This document shows, in pieces, positions 11,721-30,000 of a stretch of DNA of 64,000 bases (the first letter of the stretch is position 1; each line of letters opens with the position of its first letter). A program made the translations under genes and the position numbers. This DNA comes from Xiphias gladius (lineage: Eukaryota; Chordata; Actinopteri; Istiophoriformes; Xiphiidae), in the NCBI RefSeq assembly GCF_016859285.1, contig NC_053401.1, positions 2,642,969 through 2,706,968 on the forward strand. The letters are read 5' to 3'. Below the pieces are notes generated by a model. That model worked only from the letters and a program-made list of their open reading frames with translations, searched no databases and was not told where the DNA came from.

Positions 11721-12941
11721 GCATGGCTAAAAAAACCACAAGCAATAAATCTTAAAGAACTAATATGTTTATCAATTGAGTATCAATATCGTAGTTTGCT
11801 CTTTTACTGAGTAGAACACCTGTTATCAACATGATGTCAGTTACACAGGACATTTCTTACATAGGGAAAAGTATTTGTGTTTTGTGCAAACTTCTCAAAC
11901 CTCCTCTACAGAATCTGTATTCTCAGTATGTTACACAGTAATAGAGCATCAGTTTAGCAAGTTTAACCCGATCAATAGCTTGTTCCCTTCCATGGCCCCG
12001 TACACAGAAAAACACACAGTGACGCAGGGGGTGTTTGTTTAAAAACTACCAGAAGATCTAACAAGATGCTCCCACTAAAGACACTCAGACAGTGAAATAA
12101 TAGAGCTTGTGTTCATGTGGAAGAGGACGACTGTGTGAACAGATGGAGACAGAGCTCTGTTTGTGCTCGGCTGCTTTCTCGGCTTTTGGGAGGAAAGATG
12201 TTTCCCCATGTGATCGCGGATTACAGGCCGCATCTTGTGCACATCTTTGAATTACGTGACGATCGGGAGAAGTGCAGAAATTACACGAGGAAGAAGGAGG
12301 CTTATGATAATTCCCTGAATTTTAAAAATAAGCCTGAAAAAATCTCAAACCAAATTCATGTGCTCTTCCCTGATTCACTGCCCTCATTTCTTCAGACTTC
12401 ATGCTCGGTTTCATTTCTACTCAGAAGTTAACACGGAGTGCTTAAAAGACCAATCTCGATGGATCATTTAGCAGAGAATCCTTATGAATGGGTGGTGTTG
12501 GGATTTAAACACTGAGGACTGTGTGTCTCTGCTGCAGGTCTTAGATCACCCTGTGTCCAGCCTCTTTTACAATATTGCATATTAAAAACAATACAGCAAT
12601 TGAAGAAGTCTGAAGTCATATTTCCTGAAGTGTGTGTAAGTATAATTCAACATTTCTGACTAGACTCGGGGGAGTTATTTCTGTATGTATAGAGATTAAA
12701 CAAATGGAATATAACATGTTATTTACCGAGGTTTAGAGATTTTGAAAGGTTTTTTTTTTTCTTCCTTTTCTGTGTACTCCTGCTTCAATGTATGGTTTGT
12801 AAAAATTCAGAAAATGGTGGGAAAAGCTGTCCCAGTCTATACCCATAACCCACAGAAACACCTTCACATTTTTTGTTTTGTGCAACCTACAGTCCGAACC
12901 TAAAGACTGATGTTTAAAATAAATTCAACTTTTAAAATGAT

Positions 12942-13110
12942 TAGGGCTGCAGCTAACAATTATTTTCATTACTGATTAATTGTTTCATAATTTTGTCTGT
13001 AAAATTAAAAAAAAAAAAAAAAAAAAGGGAAAATTGCCCATTCGAATTTCCTAGAGCACAAGGAGACGTCTTCAAACATTTTGTTTTGTCTGACCAACAG
13101 TCCAACAGTT
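12942..13110 (+). repeat. Dispersed repeat family A, copy 3
   Basis: Begins 'agggctgcagctaacaatta' and continues 'gtctgtaaaatt', a run of about 20 A, then 'gagcacaaggagacgtcttc' and 'tgaccaacagtcc'. Truncated; continues into family C text. Confidence 0.7.
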
Positions 13111-13214
13111 ATAACAGTTATAAAATAAATGTAGTGGAGCAAAACAAACAATATTTGCCTCTGGATTGTAATGGAGTAGAAGTATAGAGTAGCATAAAAT
13201 GAAAATACTTGAGA

Positions 13215-13495
13215 TGCAAACGACCACAAAGAGACACAAAACGACCACAAAGAGACACAAAGTGACCCAAAGAGACATAAAATGACCACAAAGAGATGTA
13301 AAACTACAAAGAGACACAAAACGACCAAAGACAGATGCAAAACGACCACAAAGAGATGTAAAACTACAAAGAGACACAAAACAGCAACGAACAGACACAA
13401 AACCATCACAAAGATACACAATATGACCACACAGACTCAAAACAACTATAAAGAGACACTAAACCACCAGCAGGAGACACAAGAGGACCAAAATG
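13215..13495. repeat. Minisatellite, about 20-21 bp unit
   Basis: About thirteen degenerate tandem units of 'acgaccacaaagagacacaa'. The array opens spurious Lys/Thr-rich and Cys/Val-rich frames on the two strands, which are not genes. Confidence 0.92.
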
Positions 13496-13699
13496 ATCTC
13501 ATGTTGAAGGGGTGACGGGCCTTTGAGTCTGTGCACTGTCTCAAAGTCCGTCCATGAGTGCAGTACTTGAGTATATGTACCTAGTTACTTTCTAAACCGT
13601 ATTGAGGAGCGTGTGTTACCGCTTATAAAATAAAAAACAATTAAGAAAAAAAAAACCCAAAAAACCAAAAACAAGAACCGTTAACGGTTTTTTTGCGGA

Positions 13700-13903
13700 A
13701 GTATGTTCGTCAATTAAATGCCTCCGCCCTGCCTTTCCCTCCGGTGTTTAACACAGAGCTTTAGCTGAGCGGCCGTTTGACTTGTATTAGCCGGCCGCTT
13801 AACGAAACACGTTCGCTTTCGCTGGAGTAATTGTCCGGAACTTTGCTTTCGAAGTGGGTTAAAGGGGAGCGACGTTAACTCGCGATGGCGCCGGAGGTAA
13901 CTG
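13700..13903 (+). promoter_or_regulatory. tmem19 promoter and 5' non-coding exon
   Basis: GC-rich start region with an upstream ATG at 13885 in 'cgcgATGGcgccg'. Two donors lie seven bases apart: gtaact at 13897 and the stronger gtgagt at 13904. With the second, the ATG opens a 15-codon uORF that ends over the main start in the next exon. With the first, it would extend the protein in frame by ten residues (MAPELELSFS). The main start at 16579 agrees with the human protein start. Confidence 0.6.
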
Positions 13904-14765
13904 GTGAGTTGGCTTTAAACAGATATCAAGAGCTGGAAGTTAGAAACGGCTGCAAATGCTTACGGAGAACCCAACAGAGTGGCTCTCGGTTCCATAAAAA
14001 CTGACCTGTCTGGTTTCTAAAATGTACCGCCGACATCTTCTCCTCGCGCCAAAACCTGTCCGCTTTCATGCTATACCGAGGTTCGGCGGCTATTAAAACA
14101 CGGCTGCGCATGTAAATATTGGTCACATGTGTTCATATTGACTTAAATAACGAACTCCTTTTAAGATTTTCATTTGTCTTTTCCATTTTGGTTTTAAAAA
14201 TGGCAAACAATGAAATGATTATTTAACACACACACCCCCCGGCGGTTTGTGCCGTTCGTGCGGGTTCATACAGCAGGTGTCAATGAATTTGAAGTTAAAG
14301 GCTTAGCTATCCCCAAGACACCTGTCTCCATATACCGTCTATTTTCGTTTGGTCCCAGTTTGGCCGCCGAGAGAAGAAACGCTGGACACAGCGTCTGCTT
14401 TTTTTTTTTTTTTTTTTTTTTTTAAATAATTTTTTTTTAATCAGGCAGCTCCGAGCGCCTCTGGTCGAAAATCTCCGAACCTTCCAGAAATCGCTGTTCG
14501 GGCCACCAGTCAGGCGAGTCGGGGCCCGTCGCCCTGGTAACCGAGGAAATGAGGGGGAAGCCAGTTGTGGTCTTCCCATCCCGAGCTGTATGTGATGATA
14601 TGTCAGAACAGAGTCAGAGAAGCCCATCTGTGGGAGCGGAGCGGCCGGACACAGGGTGTGGCTGGCGAGTGCTACCTGGCGAATGTCAGGCCGCTTCCGT
14701 TTACAAGTTGTCAAGGCGGTGTTGTCATAGAAACAAAATCCCCGCGAAGCGCCTTTTTGACGGAG

Positions 14766-15589
14766 TGCTCAAAAAACAGCCTCGGGTCTTCGTGGATTCC
14801 TCAAGATGGTGGAAACTCTCCTGAGGTTCCGGTCCATGTTGACCTGATGGCATCGCATCATTTCTGAAGATTTGTCAGTCTCCTGTTCTACCACATCCCA
14901 GAGGTGGTCTACTGGATTCGAGGTCTGGATCTACTGGGGAGGCCACCGGAGTCCACCGAGCTCACGGTCGTGTTCACGAAGCCGGTTTGAGACGACTTTT
15001 GCTCGGTGACATGGAGCATTATCCTGCAGGAAGTAGCCGTTAGAAGATGGTGAACTGTGGCCATGAAGTGAAGCACATGGTCAGTAGCGACACTCAGACA
15101 GGCTGAGGCCTTCAAACCATGACTGACTGGTACTAAGGAGCCCAAAGTGGAGCCAAGAAAACCTCCCTGCACCATGAAACCACCAGCAGCAGCCTGGGGT
15201 GTTGACGTGAGGCAGGTCAGGTCCATGGATTCATGCTGCTGACGCCAGATTCTGACCCAACCATCTGCTGCCTCAGCAGAAATCCAGATTCGTCAGACCA
15301 GGCCACGTTTTTCCAGTCTTCACCTGTCTAGTGTTGGTGCAGCCTGTGTCCAATGCAGGCTCAGGTTTCTCTTCTTCACTGACAGGACTGGAACCTGACG
15401 TGGTCTCCTGCTGTTGTAGCTCATCCACCTCAAGGTTGGACGTGTTGTTCACCCTGAGATGCTTCTCTGCTCACCACAGGTGTAAAGAGCGGTTACCTGA
15501 GTCACCGTAGCCTTTTTCTGTCAGCTCCAACCAGTCTGACCTCTGACCTCTCTCATCAACAAGTCTGTTTCCGCCCACAGAGCTGCTCT
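14766..15589 (-). mobile_element. Tc1/mariner-like transposon relic, truncated at both ends
   Basis: Reverse-oriented relative of the 8628-9456 element. It begins inside the 3' part ('cagcctcgggtcttcgtgg') and ends near the middle of the transposase ('gtttccgcccacagagctgc'). It therefore keeps the central segment deleted from the other copy and lacks both inverted ends. The catalytic region has the same disrupting changes as the other copy. Lies in tmem19 intron 1. Confidence 0.88.
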
Positions 15590-16578
15590 CTATCTATTAT
15601 TGAATTATTTTTAATAAGGTATGTAAATAACATAACTATGTACAAACGTGAAATAGCAGTGATAATTCATATTTTATATGAATTCAGATACAGGAAATGA
15701 CGGAGAGAGGAGTGAAATGAAAATAAGGAGTGAAACGAGGAAAAAATAACACGTTCATGAATGAAAGACAGGAACTGCAAGAGTAGCAAGGGCAAATGGA
15801 GAAAGGGCACTGTCCAAAGATACTTTGATAAAGCAAAAACCTTTTTAAAAAGTCTAGAGGTTATTCGTCTTCCTAATCAGGCTCGAGGTGTCGGGCAAGG
15901 TAGGATAGTCAGGAAATTAACAACACACAAAAAAAAATCAGTTTGATAGCGCAAAACTTGACAAGAAACGACCACAATTTAAACAAAGATCATTCAGGTT
16001 TCTAGAGTCCCTCTACGAGACCATTTCGACATATTTTCATATTTAAATCAAATTATTTAGACCCAAATGAGATGGAGTAAATCCGGGGCATTTCACGTAG
16101 CAAACTAGGAAATGAACCTATGAAGATACCTGATGATCCATCCCCTGAAAACTTGAGCACAGTACATGTACAACATAAATATGTATAACAATAACAAGAC
16201 TAATAATAAAAGTAATAATTCTAATAATAGGGTGAATAATAGTACTAATAAAACTAAATATAATAATTGAAGCAGTGGGTTTTTGGTCTCCACCAGCTCC
16301 TGAGGGAACCATTATGGCTCAGAAATCATCTTAAACACTTGTCGTTGAGTCCAGCCACTAGTAAACAGGAAACTTGGTGGCGTGGTGGATCCGGTCCATC
16401 TGCTGTTGTGGCTCAAAGGGTGGCCAGTAAAATACTGTCGTGACCGATAGAAATAATGTAGAGAAAATCTGAGAATTTCACCCACAATGTCTTTCCTTCA
16501 TCCCAGCAGCGATGTAACAACCAGACACACACTGATCTGCCCATGTCTTCTGTCCTGCAGCTCGAGCTGTCTTTCAGC

Positions 16579-22015
<5,437 letters not shown>

Positions 22016-23790
22016 GCCGACTGCTGATTTCTGAGTCAGTTGAGTTGTCTGTTGGTTATTCTTGCACTGAAGACTAATACTACATACACACTGGGCCTGC
22101 ATTACTATAGGCTAACTGTCTTTTTAATGGAAAACAAATATTGACTGAAAATTCTTGCAGTGTTTTATTACGCCCCCACGGCTGTAGGATACTCAGAGTA
22201 ACAAATAGCAGCTCTCTCTCTCGACTGTACTGCATTTGACCTTTGACCTTGTCTCATTGCAGCGTGTGAGGCGGCGAACAGACTCCAGAGGGCAGACGTT
22301 GTTCAGAGGTATTACTGTTTTTATTTCAGAGTGTCTGAGAGAAAAGGCACTAAACCAAACCGGGACAGTGACATTGACTTTGAACGGGAGAGAGATGCCG
22401 AGAAGTGGAGTCGGGTTTAAATTAACATATACAAAGTTTAACAGGCATACAAACGCATTCACGCACTCACACACAGCTTTACTATGTACAGATTTCCTGA
22501 TTGATTAAATTCATCAGGCGCCGTTAAAGGAAAATCCCCCTCAAATGTGTTTGTCAGAACATCATGTAGTGTTGAATTGTTTTCTTAAAGCCAACTATCC
22601 TGGACTTCGCCAACGCATGAAACAACCCTGACACCAACATATCAAACTCTTAAATTATAAATAATAATCTTCTTCCTGCAAACTGAGACAAGCTTTATAA
22701 TGTTGACGAGCCGTTAAGCCCCATTCAGAAAATAAATCCAGTCTGAATGGGGATCTTCTGATTATCTTTGCATCCAACTGTACATACTTAAATGGGGGGA
22801 AAAAAAAATCCCAGATTGCCTCTTCCTTTAACAAACTAAAATATAATATATAAATGATTGTTTTGTCATTTTGACTGGTGGTTGTCTTATTTCGCTGAAG
22901 CAGACATCTCTAAATTTCTGAGCAAACACGCAGCACAGCCTTTTTTTTTAGCTGTGATATTTTAAGCCCAGATGCTCTTTACCGAAGAACTGTAGTGTCA
23001 CTGTAACAGGTTTTAGTTTAGACAGAGCAATAGGGGCCACTGCTGAAGTTATTTTGAGGAAAAAATATGGTGCATATTAAGTGATATCATGAAAATGTAA
23101 GTTGTAATTTTACAAGAAAAGTGTCACATTTTGAGAATGAAGTCAAAATTTTGGGGGAAAAAAATAATTTGAGAATTCATTCATAATTGAGACAAAGTCA
23201 TAATTTTCCAAGACAAAAGGTTAAATATTTTAAAATGAAAGTAGAAATTTGAGAAAAGTGAACTGATCATCAGGGAATAAAGTCATTAAAAACTAGTCAT
23301 GAAAATGTTTGAAATTGTGATTTTATGAGAAGGTAATTTCTCACCTCTTTGCTACAACAGCGTTAACTGTCTTGTAAAATTTAACTTTGTTTTAAGTTTA
23401 CAAGTTTCTCCTCATAAAATTATTTTCACTTTTACATTAATTTTGTCCGTGTTTCATGGCTTTACTCACAGTACGACAACTTTTTAAAGAAAATACTTAA
23501 ATTATATTCTTTGCCTAAATCTCAGACCCAGTGGCTCTGATTCTCCTTAATCTGACAAGAGGAATTTCGCTGTGTTCGGTCTGTTTTAATGATTGAAGGT
23601 TTCGGTATGTTTTGGGTTGTTTTTTTTTTCCCTTTAATTATATTTTTGAGTGGGGAGAGAAAAAAGCAAAAGTCAAAGCTCCTCACATGAGTTTAAACGC
23701 CAACATATATCATTTTTAGCTCCTCTTTTCATGCCAGTTGTCTTTATATAATGGAGCGTTACATGTTTCAATAAAGGAAACGGCACGTTT
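22016..23790 (+). other. tmem19 3' UTR
   Basis: AT-rich sequence after the stop. Candidate poly(A) signals are AATAAA at 22731-22736 and 23770-23775. If the distal one is used, the transcript ends about 240 bases from the stop codon of the convergent rab3ip gene. Confidence 0.6.
22731..23775 (+). terminator. tmem19 polyadenylation signals
   Basis: Canonical AATAAA at 22731-22736 (proximal) and 23770-23775 (distal, 'ttcaataaagg'). Confidence 0.55.
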
Positions 23791-24032
23791 TGGAATCAAC
23801 CTCTGAGCAGGAACTCACCAAAACTCCAGATCGGTAACGACATCGGACGTCACAGTCTGTCAGTCTTTTGTGATGATTGAAAACAACCAGTTATTCTCTC
23901 TCACACACAAACACACTCACGCGAGGGGGGGGGGGTTTCCTGGAATGACCGGATGAGGGGAGGAAAGCCGGAACCGGTGGTGGGCGGGGCTTCAGGAGAG
24001 AGTCTGCTGTGATTGGAGGGCGAGGCTGTCCA

Positions 24033-27000
24033 TCACAGCTGGTCTTTGTAGTAGCCGAGCTTTGCGAAGGACATTTCCCGGCGAAGCTGCATCACCTCCC
24101 AGAACATCTGCTCCGCTAAAAACCCACGGCAGAGAGAAACACCAGGTTTCCAAAAATGAATGAATGAATAAAAAGTATTTACTGGGGATTTTAAATGGAG
24201 CTATTTCTTTAACGGAAAGTCCTCTGGTAATCAATAATAAACTCAAAACAAGTGATTTAACAAACTCTGAAATGTGTTTTTATTTTCCCTGGGATTAGTG
24301 CCAAACTACATGGTTCTTTCAAGAAATGATTGGGATATAACAGACTGGAACAATAATGTGCTACTGTTATGTCTACAGCCCTTCTTTGACCAAAATGTTG
24401 CAGGAGCTATGGAACAAGAGGGACCAGGTACTAAACTAGGGACTAAAAGTCCCTTCTGAACATTCCTGTTTGCGTTCCCACTGCATCTGAAGAACCATAA
24501 AGATTACTCAAATCAGGCCCATGGCAAAAGAAAAGGACGGCGCCGTTCGAAACACAGTTTTCACACAAGGAAACAACAACAACCAGTTTGAGTTTTAGAC
24601 TTTGGGAGTGAGGACATTTATCGCCCCAACTTCAAAGGGCTGTTTGAGGGTTAAGACGTGGTTTTAGGGTTCAGGTTAGAATAAGGTTCAGGTTAGGGGC
24701 TAGCACAATGCATTATGTCAATGAGTGTCCTGACAAAGAGAAGTACAAGTGTGTGTGTGTGTGTGTCTCACCGTCCTGCTGTTTGACCAGCCCTTGGTGG
24801 ATGTAGCGAATGTAGGTGAAGAAATTACACACTGCTGTGATCTGAGAAACAGACAGAGACAAACAAATACCGTTGCAGTTTCCATGAAAACACCACGAAC
24901 CAATCGGCAGTTTGAATCTAGCGTTTGTGAAACCGATCAGACGACTTCTGCTGACAACTCAGGTCGCTACACGAAGCTTCAGTTCACGCAGCTCATGACC
25001 GACGTCTGCACAGAGAGGAAGCAGACTGATCCTCATTGAATCTGGGGTTCTCGCAGAAGTGATGTAAAGCTACTGTACATGTACGAGTTTGGATTTTAAC
25101 AAACATCGAACAGAACTGAAAATCAACTCTGGAACCGTGAAGAGGAGGAATCTCTGATTCTGGATTTACGCCTCTGGGGGTTATGGGGTGATTTTAACGT
25201 TATCTGCTCTGGTCTGAGTTTAATCCCGCCCGGAGCATGTATGCGGGTAATTTTCCAACCCCCCACCCGCAGTAGTAATTACAGCCACAATCACCCACTG
25301 TTTTTCCTGTGAACTCACCGGTCCTCCTTTAATTTAAATCCTGTCCAGAGCGGGGTCCTTGTATTTTAGAGTGGATCTCTGAGGTTTTTTTTTTCCCCCC
25401 CTCAGCTCGGTAAAAATTTGACTTGTGTGTGAAAACTGATTAAATTGAAATGCTTTTGCTGATCTGACAGACGGAAACCTGCTAAAACTGACATAGAGGC
25501 CTATTTGGGAACCAATGTGACACAAAAGCCTTGAGAGCAAGATCCTGTGAAACCTCATCAAATGTGCTGTTCTAATGTCAGCTACAGGTTGGTACTCATA
25601 CTTTTTAAAATAAATAAAATAAAATAAAATAAGCCTATATTTCTTCACATTTTGGCAAACTTGAACCAATAAAAATATGCCAAATGAGCCATTAGCAGCT
25701 CCTGTTTGCAGTGTAGCCATGGATGTACAGACATCTGTCACTGGATTAATGTGATACTGAAGAAAACTTAAAAATGGGATCATTCTCAAGCAGGTTCTGA
25801 AGCCTCTTAATTTCCCATGATATGACGTCACAGCAAAAGATGAGGCATAAAATATCGTCACATGTAAAACACTGGCCCTAAAGAAAACGGGAACCACTGT
25901 TTTCAACCTTGCAAAATGTATTTATGACACTGCTCTTTGCAGTGCTGCTTTTCGTCCTGCAGATGTCAGAGTGAGAAAATGTTTAAAATGACCGTGGTCT
26001 TGCTGGAAATCACGTTTTAGTTAACATTTTTACAGCATCTGCAGTCCGGGTCTGTGTGTGTGTTCGTACTCACTCGGTATCTACAGTAGGGAGACACGTA
26101 GTAATAGTTGGACGAATCTCCAAACTTGATTCTGTGCTTACAGGTTTTGGTCTGACCGCTGAGGGCACATTTTCTATGAAAGAGAGACAGACAGAGAGAG
26201 GACAGACGGGAAGACATTTATGGGTTTTTCCTTGTATTTCAACAGGAGGAAAACTGAATTTGTCCAGAAACTATCAACCAAAACAAGGTATATAGGACTA
26301 ATACTATGACTGGAGGAAGCAAGGAGGGAGCAAAGGAAGGAAGGAAGGAAAGAGGGATGACTGCTAAACATTTAATCAAGGTTTGTCTCATCAGGATCTC
26401 TTTAATAAACCTGGACAGAAGAAAGGAAGGATTGAAGGAAGGATTGTTATGAGTCACCAGGGGGTGGAGGTGGTGTTCGGAAGAGCCAAGCGGGGGTCGA
26501 GAGAGATTAAAAAATGCTGATGGGAGACAGCGAGAGAGAGAGCGAGGGAGGGAGAGAGTCAGACTTACGTGACCAGCTCGGCCCTTCGTCCACTAGAGGA
26601 GGAAATTGAGGGAAGATGAAGAGATGATGATGAAGCAGTGAAAGCTTGATGAAGAGGAGCAAGAGTTTATGAGTGTGAGTGTGTGTGAGTGCGGTGGGTC
26701 TCACTTTGGTCCTCCACACTCCACCGCCGAGGCTTTGACCACAGGCAGCGGCTGGAAACCGACCGGCTCCACGCTGAGCGTGTTCTGCTCCACGGCCTCC
26801 AAGATGGCTGAACCCAGCTGAGGGACAAGAGACAGGAGGAGGAGGAAAGGTCAGGAGGACAGGAGAGGACAATGAAGGACAATCAATGACAGTGGAGGGC
26901 AGCAGAGGGCAGTAGCAGACGTGATAGGACAGAAGAGAAGAGAGGACATTAAAGGGTTTTAAGACAGACAAGTTTTCACATGTACATATGAACATAAAGA

Positions 27001-30000
27001 GGTTTTTCATTCCCCCTGTTCATACTGGGCAGTTCCCAGTTCCCTTCCTAATGTCTTTTCAGTGGAAGTGATGGAGGACAGAATCCAGTGTCCTCGTTTT
27101 GTGCAAAGATGTCTTTCAAAGTTTATTTGCAGTTAATACGAGGCCTCAACAGCCGCCCCAAAATTTCTCCCGTTCAGACGCCGATTTAGCGGCTTGACTT
27201 GTTGCACTGCCGTTAATAGGAAGCACCGTACGTTCAGTAACCTTCTGTTTCCGGTTCCTGGTTAAACATTCATGGGTTAAATTCATCTACAATCCACTGA
27301 GAATTAGACAAGAAGCAGCAACAAAACAGCTGAGACAAGCTACGACAACATGCAGGCAGCACGGCGATATTTATATAAAAAGCTGACGTAACAAAAGATC
27401 ACTTGTCACTTATCAGTAGGAATGAGTATGTTCCAGGGTTAATGTTGACAGGCAGCCATTTAAATCTTCCTCTACATGTTCGACATTATCAGGACAGCGA
27501 AGAGTATTTCAGATCAGAGGTGAGTGAATCAGCCTCTGAATGATCAGCTGCTCTGTAGTGGGGAGAACAGGTAGCTGTGCTAATGCTAATGCTAACGCTA
27601 AAGAGAGCAGGTTCAGAGTTCACAATGAGAACTGGATTCACTCTGTTGTTTCTCTGCAGAGCAGAGTCACAGGGACACGGTTTTCCACTAACCGCGCAGT
27701 AAACGAGAACGACACCAGTAACCCTGCTTAGAAATAACAAATGCTTAGAAGACATAAAAATGAAAAGCATATGACGGAAAAGAGAATAAAATTTCACTGA
27801 CATAAACCAGAATATAATGTCTTTAGTTTTTGTTGACTACAACTCACCAAAATCACGGTTCCCCAAAGAAACCTGGCAATCTAAAAATATCGCCTTTACC
27901 GTAAATACGATCAGTTATCATATCAGTACCGGCCACGGACTCCCATGCTGATTGATCATAATGCAGATCTATACGGCAGACAGGTTGAACGGTAACCCAA
28001 TGACAAAGTTCACCAAATTCATCTTTTAAAAAAGCCCTGGGGAGTTTTAGTTTTTAATGTCACCAGAACACATTCTATGTATCCTTGATGCCCGACAAAC
28101 ACGTTGAATGCATTTTCTTCTTTGAATATTTTGGGATATTAGTGCCTTTGCGCGCTCGCTCCATAGCGCTGCCGGCCATCATAAAAAAACTCTGCGAGCT
28201 ACCTTCAAGCGAAACCTTTGCCCGCGTCTCTCTGTACCTCGCTCTTGCTGAAGGTGAGGCAGGGGTAGATGTCCTCGCGGTAAACTCTCTCCAGGAAGCA
28301 GCAGCTCCGCTCGAGCGTCGGCTCCTCCTTCCACGCCTTGAACTCGCTGAACAGCTGACTGTCCACCTGCATCTCCAACAACAGCGGCTACCGTCATACA
28401 CAGGGGTTTTCTACAAAGCTGGCCAAGTCAAATTTAACACGCTTTAAGATCTTTTTAATACCACACAGAATGCAATTTAACACCCGTTACATGGTCATAC
28501 AACCCAAAGTGTGGTGTGCATCAATAAAAACAAGCAGGGACGATGAGGAGTCGAGTTATTTACCACTTACAATGTGAAATAAAATGTCAGTTTATTTACA
28601 TTTATGTCACTTTTTTGTCAATAATACAATTTAAGGCCGCAACTAATAATTATTTTCCTTATCGATTAACTGATTGTTTAGTCAAAAACTTGTAAAACTA
28701 TTTCACAGGTTAAAAACCCAAACATGACAAGGAAAAGTAGCAAATCCTCTTTTTTGAGAAGCCGGGTTCAGAAAACGCTCCCACCTCTCTACACTCCCGA
28801 ACGATGGGCTGCGTGGCCGACGGGTCGGGCTGTGTCCCCAGGATGGCAGAGGAGGTGCTCTTGTTCCTGCTGTGGCCCTTCCTGAAGGGCGTCTTCACGC
28901 CACCTCCTCCCGATCCTGCCGATGGGAGCTCGCCCACGGGGGAGGTGGGGGAGGAGAGCACCAGCGTCTTCAGGGCCTGGACCTCCGCCTGTAGCACGTC
29001 GATCTGAAGAGGAGGAGGAGGAGGAGGAGAGGGAGGAAGTGACGGCTCAGGGCAGGTATTAAACAGTTTCGGAGTATGAAAATCAGTCCTACACAACTGG
29101 CCAAAAAAAAATCTCAGAGTGACACATATTTGTTCCTACTTTTAGGCCTAGAAGTGAAAACTTTCTTAACTTAGGAAAGGATTCCTATCCCTGCTCATAT
29201 TAAGGAGAGCTCCACACGGTGACAACATGTTGACAAACACTGGTACAATTCGAAATTGAAAACAGCAGCAATTTTTTTTTTTTTTTAGGATACAAAGTGT
29301 CTATAAGAGGTATGAGACTTAAGCTCTCATTTTTCTCAGAAAGCGACAGATATTTGGCCAAAATACTGTGACGAGGGACTGGGGGCAGGTAGTGCCGGCA
29401 ACCAGAGGACCAATGGCTAATATTCGTTGAAATCCCCTGAATGGAAAAGCTGACACACATCTAGAGGCTACAAGCAGCACAACTGGAAGAAAAATGGGAA
29501 AAACAGACATTATACGAGACTCAAAATGGCGACATCTGAACAGAGCTGCAATTACATCCATCATCAGGACTGTGCGAATGATGAAATGAATTGTGAATGA
29601 ATGTCCCAGTTTTTTGTTACTGTCATTATTTCACGTTCCAAAACTTTTGCCAATAAAGATGTAAGTGAAAAGACAGATTGTATTTGTAAACTGTTTATTA
29701 ACATTAGCAAGCGAGTCACACAATTTTAAAAACATCTATAAATCATCTGGCTGGCTGTGGCCCCATCTTCTCTTCCACCGTCCGATTCCCCTACTACACC
29801 CGGTCACGGGAAATGTGCCAAAACTGACAATATGAACATATTTCTCAAAAATTAGAGTCTTGCTATTATTCGAAATTAAAAAAAATGATAATTTATTTCG
29901 GTTTGAATTGGATTTACGACTTCGGTTCTGACTGTTGCACTGTTGTATTTTCCCCGTTTCCAAAAACGAGTAACGTGGTGAGGACATGTCTCCTCTTGTG

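Larger units (their letters stand above)
10621..13700. other. Intergenic spacer between divergent kics2 and tmem19
   Basis: About 3 kb with no recognisable gene, made largely of dispersed repeats (families A, C and D) and a minisatellite. The open frame at 12117-12431 has no similarity I can name. Confidence 0.6.

Noticed and set aside
13215-13495. Tandem array considered as a CRISPR-like array
   Set aside because: Units are contiguous and degenerate with no unique spacers; vertebrate context.
13005-13515. Lys/Thr-rich and Cys/Leu/Val-rich ORFs
   Set aside because: Translations of the 20-bp minisatellite, not proteins.
13885-13903. ATG at 13885 as the tmem19 start codon
   Set aside because: In frame only if the weaker donor is used; the ATG at 16579 gives an N-terminus equal in length to human TMEM19.
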